DNA of 64,000 bases from Chitinophagaceae bacterium. GTDB taxonomy: Bacteria > Bacteroidota > Bacteroidia > Chitinophagales > Chitinophagaceae. A program made the position numbers and the translations under genes. The stretch lies in the NCBI GenBank assembly GCA_017307755.1, contig JAFKGQ010000003.1, forward strand, positions 434,001 through 498,000, written 5' to 3'. This document shows positions 61,557 through 64,000 of the stretch, one piece after another (the stretch's first letter is position 1; each line of letters opens with the position of its first letter). The notes beneath the pieces were generated by a model. That model saw only the letters and a program-made list of their open reading frames with translations, ran no database searches and was not told where the DNA came from.

Positions 61557-62108
61557 TTAATGATTCAGGATATAATCCTCAATTTTTTTCACAGCATGGT
61601 GATAAGACGCCTTCAGGGCTCCCTCGGAGGTTTCCAGGACCCGGCTCATTTCTTCGTACGGCATCTCGTCATAGTATCTCAAATTGAATACAAGTCGTTG
61701 TTTTTCAGGTAGTTGCTGAATTGCTAATTGAAGCTTCCACTCCAATTTGCTGGCATCGAAATGCTTGTCAGCTATTACCTTGTTACTCAAGCCCGATTCC
61801 GACTCGTCAAGGGGTAAGGCCGATTTTCTTTTTTGCTGGTCTAAAAAGCTGAGGCATTCGTTGGTAGCGATCCTGTACAACCAGGTGTATAGCTGACTAT
61901 CTTCCCGGAAATTCTCCAAACCATTCCATACACGTATGAAGACGTTTTGCAATACATCATTGGCATCCTCATGGTCCACTACCATACGTCGGACATGCCA
62001 ATATAGCTTTTCCTGGTATTTTTTTATAATAGCAGTGAAGGCTTTCTCCTTGGTGTCAGGGCTCCTGAATTGAATTAGCAATTCCGCATCATGGATAATC
62101 ACCCCCAT
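61557..62108 (-). CDS. ECF-type RNA polymerase sigma factor (RpoE-like)
   Basis: A 183-residue sigma-70 family protein. Region 2 is ELLIQFRSPDTKEKAFTAIIKKYQEKLYWHVRRMVVDHEDANDVLQNVFIRVW, and region 4 is QLPEKQRLVFNLRYYDEMPYEEMSRVLETSEGALKASYHHAVKKIE. It is the first of the three-gene run sigma, anti-sigma-like, Spy-like, which looks like an envelope stress unit. The transketolase gene ends seven bases before its start on the same strand. Confidence 0.93.
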   Translation of the reverse strand: MGVIIHDAELLIQFRSPDTKEKAFTAIIKKYQEKLYWHVRRMVVDHEDANDVLQNVFIRVWNGLENFREDSQLYTWLYRIATNECLSFLDQQKRKSALPLDESESGLSNKVIADKHFDASKLEWKLQLAIQQLPEKQRLVFNLRYYDEMPYEEMSRVLETSEGALKASYHHAVKKIEDYILNH

Positions 62109-62115
62109 AGGTGTC

Positions 62116-63075
62116 TTATTTATTTTTCCTGGCTATGACCTTTTCGGCTGCCGCTATGATATTCGGAGTATCCAGGCCATATTTTTTAAGGAGTTCGGTG
62201 GGGGTGCCACTTTCTCCAAATGTATCATTGGTTCCTACATATTCAATAGGAGTAGGAAGATTACGTGCAGCCACCTGCGCAATGGCGTCGCCCAGTCCGC
62301 CGATGATATTGTGCTCTTCGGCCGTCACTGCACAGCGGGTCTTTTGAAGGGATTTGATCACGGCGGCGGTGTCCAGCGGTTTGATCGTATGTATGTTGAT
62401 CACTTCTACGGAAATGCCTTTTTCTTCCAATATCCTGCCGGCTTCTATTGCTTTCCATACCAGGTGGCCGCAGGCGAAGATGGTGACATCCGTACCTTCC
62501 GAGAAGATCTGGGCCTTGCCCATTTCAAAAGGAAGCTTTTCGGTAAAAATGGGCCAAACCGGGCGGCCAAAACGAAGATACACCGGTCCGACATAGTCGG
62601 CGATGGCGAGGGTTGCAGCCTTGGTCTGGGCATAGTCGCAGGGCACGATGACGGACATACCGGGGAGCATTTTCATCATACCGATGTCTTCCAATATCTG
62701 ATGGGTAGCGCCGTCCTCGCCGAGGGTAACGCCCGCATGGGAAGCGCAAATCTTTACATTCTTGCCGGAGTAGGCCACGGATTGGCGGATCTGGTCATAG
62801 ACCCGGCCTGTGGAGAAATTGGCGAATGTGGTGGTATAGGGTATTTTTCCTCCGATGGTCAGCCCGGCTGCAATGCCGATCATATTGGCCTCTGCAATAC
62901 CGCACTGTACAAAACGTTCGGGGAATTCTTTTATGAACTGATTCAGTTTCATGGAGCCGGCCAGGTCGGCTGTCAATGCTACGATATTCGGGTTTTTACG
63001 GGCTGCTTCAGCAATGCCATCTCCAAAACCGCTTCTGGTGTCCTTATTGCCGGTGACTTGAATCTCTTTTAACAT
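62116..63075 (-). CDS. Transketolase C-terminal subunit
   Basis: A 319-residue protein corresponding to the C-terminal half of transketolase: GFGDGIAEAARKNPNIVALTADLAGS (pyrimidine-binding domain), FVQCGIAEANMIGIAAGL with the catalytic Glu that activates thiamine diphosphate, ASHAGVTLGEDGATHQILEDIGMM, and the C-terminal domain EEHNIIGGLGDAIAQ. In split transketolases the N-terminal half is usually the gene before it; here the upstream neighbour is galE, so the partner must lie elsewhere. It may also be a 1-deoxyxylulose-5-phosphate-synthase-like half. Confidence 0.9.
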   Translation of the reverse strand: MLKEIQVTGNKDTRSGFGDGIAEAARKNPNIVALTADLAGSMKLNQFIKEFPERFVQCGIAEANMIGIAAGLTIGGKIPYTTTFANFSTGRVYDQIRQSVAYSGKNVKICASHAGVTLGEDGATHQILEDIGMMKMLPGMSVIVPCDYAQTKAATLAIADYVGPVYLRFGRPVWPIFTEKLPFEMGKAQIFSEGTDVTIFACGHLVWKAIEAGRILEEKGISVEVINIHTIKPLDTAAVIKSLQKTRCAVTAEEHNIIGGLGDAIAQVAARNLPTPIEYVGTNDTFGESGTPTELLKKYGLDTPNIIAAAEKVIARKNK

Positions 63076-63157
63076 GAATCAGGATTGAGAAATGATTGAA
63101 ATAGATTTAAAGGGCTACAAGCGCCCTTGTTTGGTGATGCAAATTAACGGCAAAATT

Positions 63158-64000
63158 TTAGTTCAGCTCGGAAAATTTTCCATTATAGAACTTCTCGTCA
63201 GCCTTTAATTTCTGCTCCCATTTCCAGGCGGTGGACATCATGTCCTCCAGTCCGAATTCCGTATGCCAGCCAAGCTGCCGGCGGGCCAGATCATTGTTGG
63301 CATAGATGGCGATGACATCTCCCGGACGCCGGGGCCCGATCTGGTAGTTTAGCTTTACTCCGCTGACCTTTTCAAAAGCCCTGATCGCCTCCAATACAGT
63401 GACGCCATTACCTGTCCCCAGGTTGTACACCTCGGCGGCTTTGTTCATTTTCCCTGCCAGCATATATTGAATGGCAAGGGTATGGGCATGGGCAATATCG
63501 CTGACATGGATAAAGTCGCGTATACAGGACCCGTCGCGTGTGGGATAATCATTTCCATATACGGTCATCTGCGGCAGTTTGCCGATGGCCGTCTGTGTGA
63601 TGGCGGGCACCAGGTTGGCCGGTCTTCCGATGGGCATCTCTCCGATGAGGATGGAGGGATGGGCGCCCACCGGATTGAAATAACGCAGGAGAATGCTCTT
63701 CGTATGCGTCGTGGCCTTTGAGAATTCATTTATGATCTGCTCGCCCATTTGTTTGGTGTACCCATAGGGCGACTCGGCCGGCTTTGGCGGCGTCAGTTCG
63801 GTCACCGGGATCACATCGGGATTACCATACACCGTACAGGAGGAGGAGAAAACAAAGTAGGGGATCCCGAATTCCTGTACACATTTCAGCAGGTTGATCA
63901 GGGAAAGAAGATTGTTCTCGAAGTACATCAAAGGCTGCTCCACCGATTCGCCTACCGCCTTATAAGCCGCAAAATGGATGATGCCGGCTATATTGTCATT
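63158..64000 (-). CDS. galE: UDP-glucose 4-epimerase, C-terminal part (cut by window end)
   Basis: Partial gene: the frame is open through base 64000 and the start lies beyond it. The translated part begins NDNIAGIIHFAAYKAVGE, then SVEQPLMYFENNLLSLINLL, FSSSCTVYGNP, and YGYTKQMGE with the catalytic Tyr and Lys of the SDR fold. NPVGAHPS and RDGSCIRDFIHV follow, as in GalE. It interconverts UDP-glucose and UDP-galactose for surface polysaccharides. An internal GTG at 63941-63943 could look like a start, but the homology continues upstream of it. Confidence 0.93.
   Translation of the reverse strand, partial: NDNIAGIIHFAAYKAVGESVEQPLMYFENNLLSLINLLKCVQEFGIPYFVFSSSCTVYGNPDVIPVTELTPPKPAESPYGYTKQMGEQIINEFSKATTHTKSILLRYFNPVGAHPSILIGEMPIGRPANLVPAITQTAIGKLPQMTVYGNDYPTRDGSCIRDFIHVSDIAHAHTLAIQYMLAGKMNKAAEVYNLGTGNGVTVLEAIRAFEKVSGVKLNYQIGPRRPGDVIAIYANNDLARRQLGWHTEFGLEDMMSTAWKWEQKLKADEKFYNGKFSELN

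Noticed and set aside
1..64000. CRISPR array, insertion sequence or prophage
   Set aside because: I found no regularly spaced direct repeats, no transposase or integrase frames and no phage structural genes on either strand.

Overview
The window is a stretch of chromosome from a Bacteroidota bacterium, most likely of the Chitinophagaceae. The evidence is a complete gldK-gldL-gldM-gldN type IX secretion cluster, SusC-type and other TonB-dependent receptors, Bacteroidota-only families (DUF4271, DUF4783, probably DUF6934), -7 promoter boxes of the TAnnTTTG type, and the near absence of Shine-Dalgarno sequences. I see no prophage, insertion sequence, CRISPR array or rRNA operon.

Layout. 1-0.9 kb: the 5' end of a SusC-like receptor gene and a tRNA-Arg(CCG). 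0.9-8.5 kb: a long leftward corrinoid unit behind a cobalamin riboswitch. It holds a BtuB-like receptor, a corrinoid-binding protein without signal peptide, a Cys-rich CWC protein, CobU, a Dph6-like ATP pyrophosphatase, CobT, CobS and CobC, with marC after it. 8.5-9.2 kb: a small rightward two-gene module (DUF6934-like plus a 54-residue protein). 9.2-14.7 kb: a second leftward unit behind a second cobalamin riboswitch (substrate-binding lipoprotein, BtuC-like permease, BtuD-like ATPase), with another TonB-dependent receptor upstream. 14.8-30 kb: APC permease, a PLP trans-sulfuration enzyme, a TolC/HlyD pair, gpsA, a metallophosphoesterase, hemW, an Omp85 protein, DUF4271, hemD and a DUF255 thioredoxin-fold protein. 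30-35.3 kb: gldKLMN. 35.6-42 kb: uvrC, a lipoprotein, a membrane-anchored barrel protein, an ECF sigma factor and gpmI, all leftward. 42-52.7 kb: DUF4783, nadC, SUI1, icd, apaG, OPT and POT peptide transporters, purD and tryptophan 2,3-dioxygenase. 52.9-59.2 kb: the cell-shape cluster mreB-mreC-mreD-mrdA-rodA. 59.2-64 kb: an MBL hydrolase, a Spy-like protein, an anti-sigma-like protein with its ECF sigma factor, a transketolase C-terminal half, and galE cut by the window end.

How the genes work together. The two riboswitch units form a corrinoid uptake and salvage system: outer-membrane receptors, an ABC importer, and the nucleotide-loop assembly enzymes CobU/CobT/CobS/CobC. No corrin-ring synthesis genes are present. 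gldKLMN builds the type IX secretion motor and its periplasmic ring. mreBCD-mrdA-rodA is the elongation machinery.

The most unusual signal is a family of four intergenic elements of 86-89 nt (16116-16202, 41974-42062, 55419-55507, 60076-60161), all on the + strand. Each has an 8-bp hairpin with a 3-nt loop, then a GGCC-GAA-GGCC mini-hairpin, exactly four bases, the word ATTAG, and a long hairpin with an A/T-rich loop. Stem sequences differ completely between copies while pairing is kept, and loops and linkers are conserved. I do not recognise this as a named family. A second pattern is a -7 promoter box placed exactly four bases before an ATG at five genes, which suggests leaderless transcripts.
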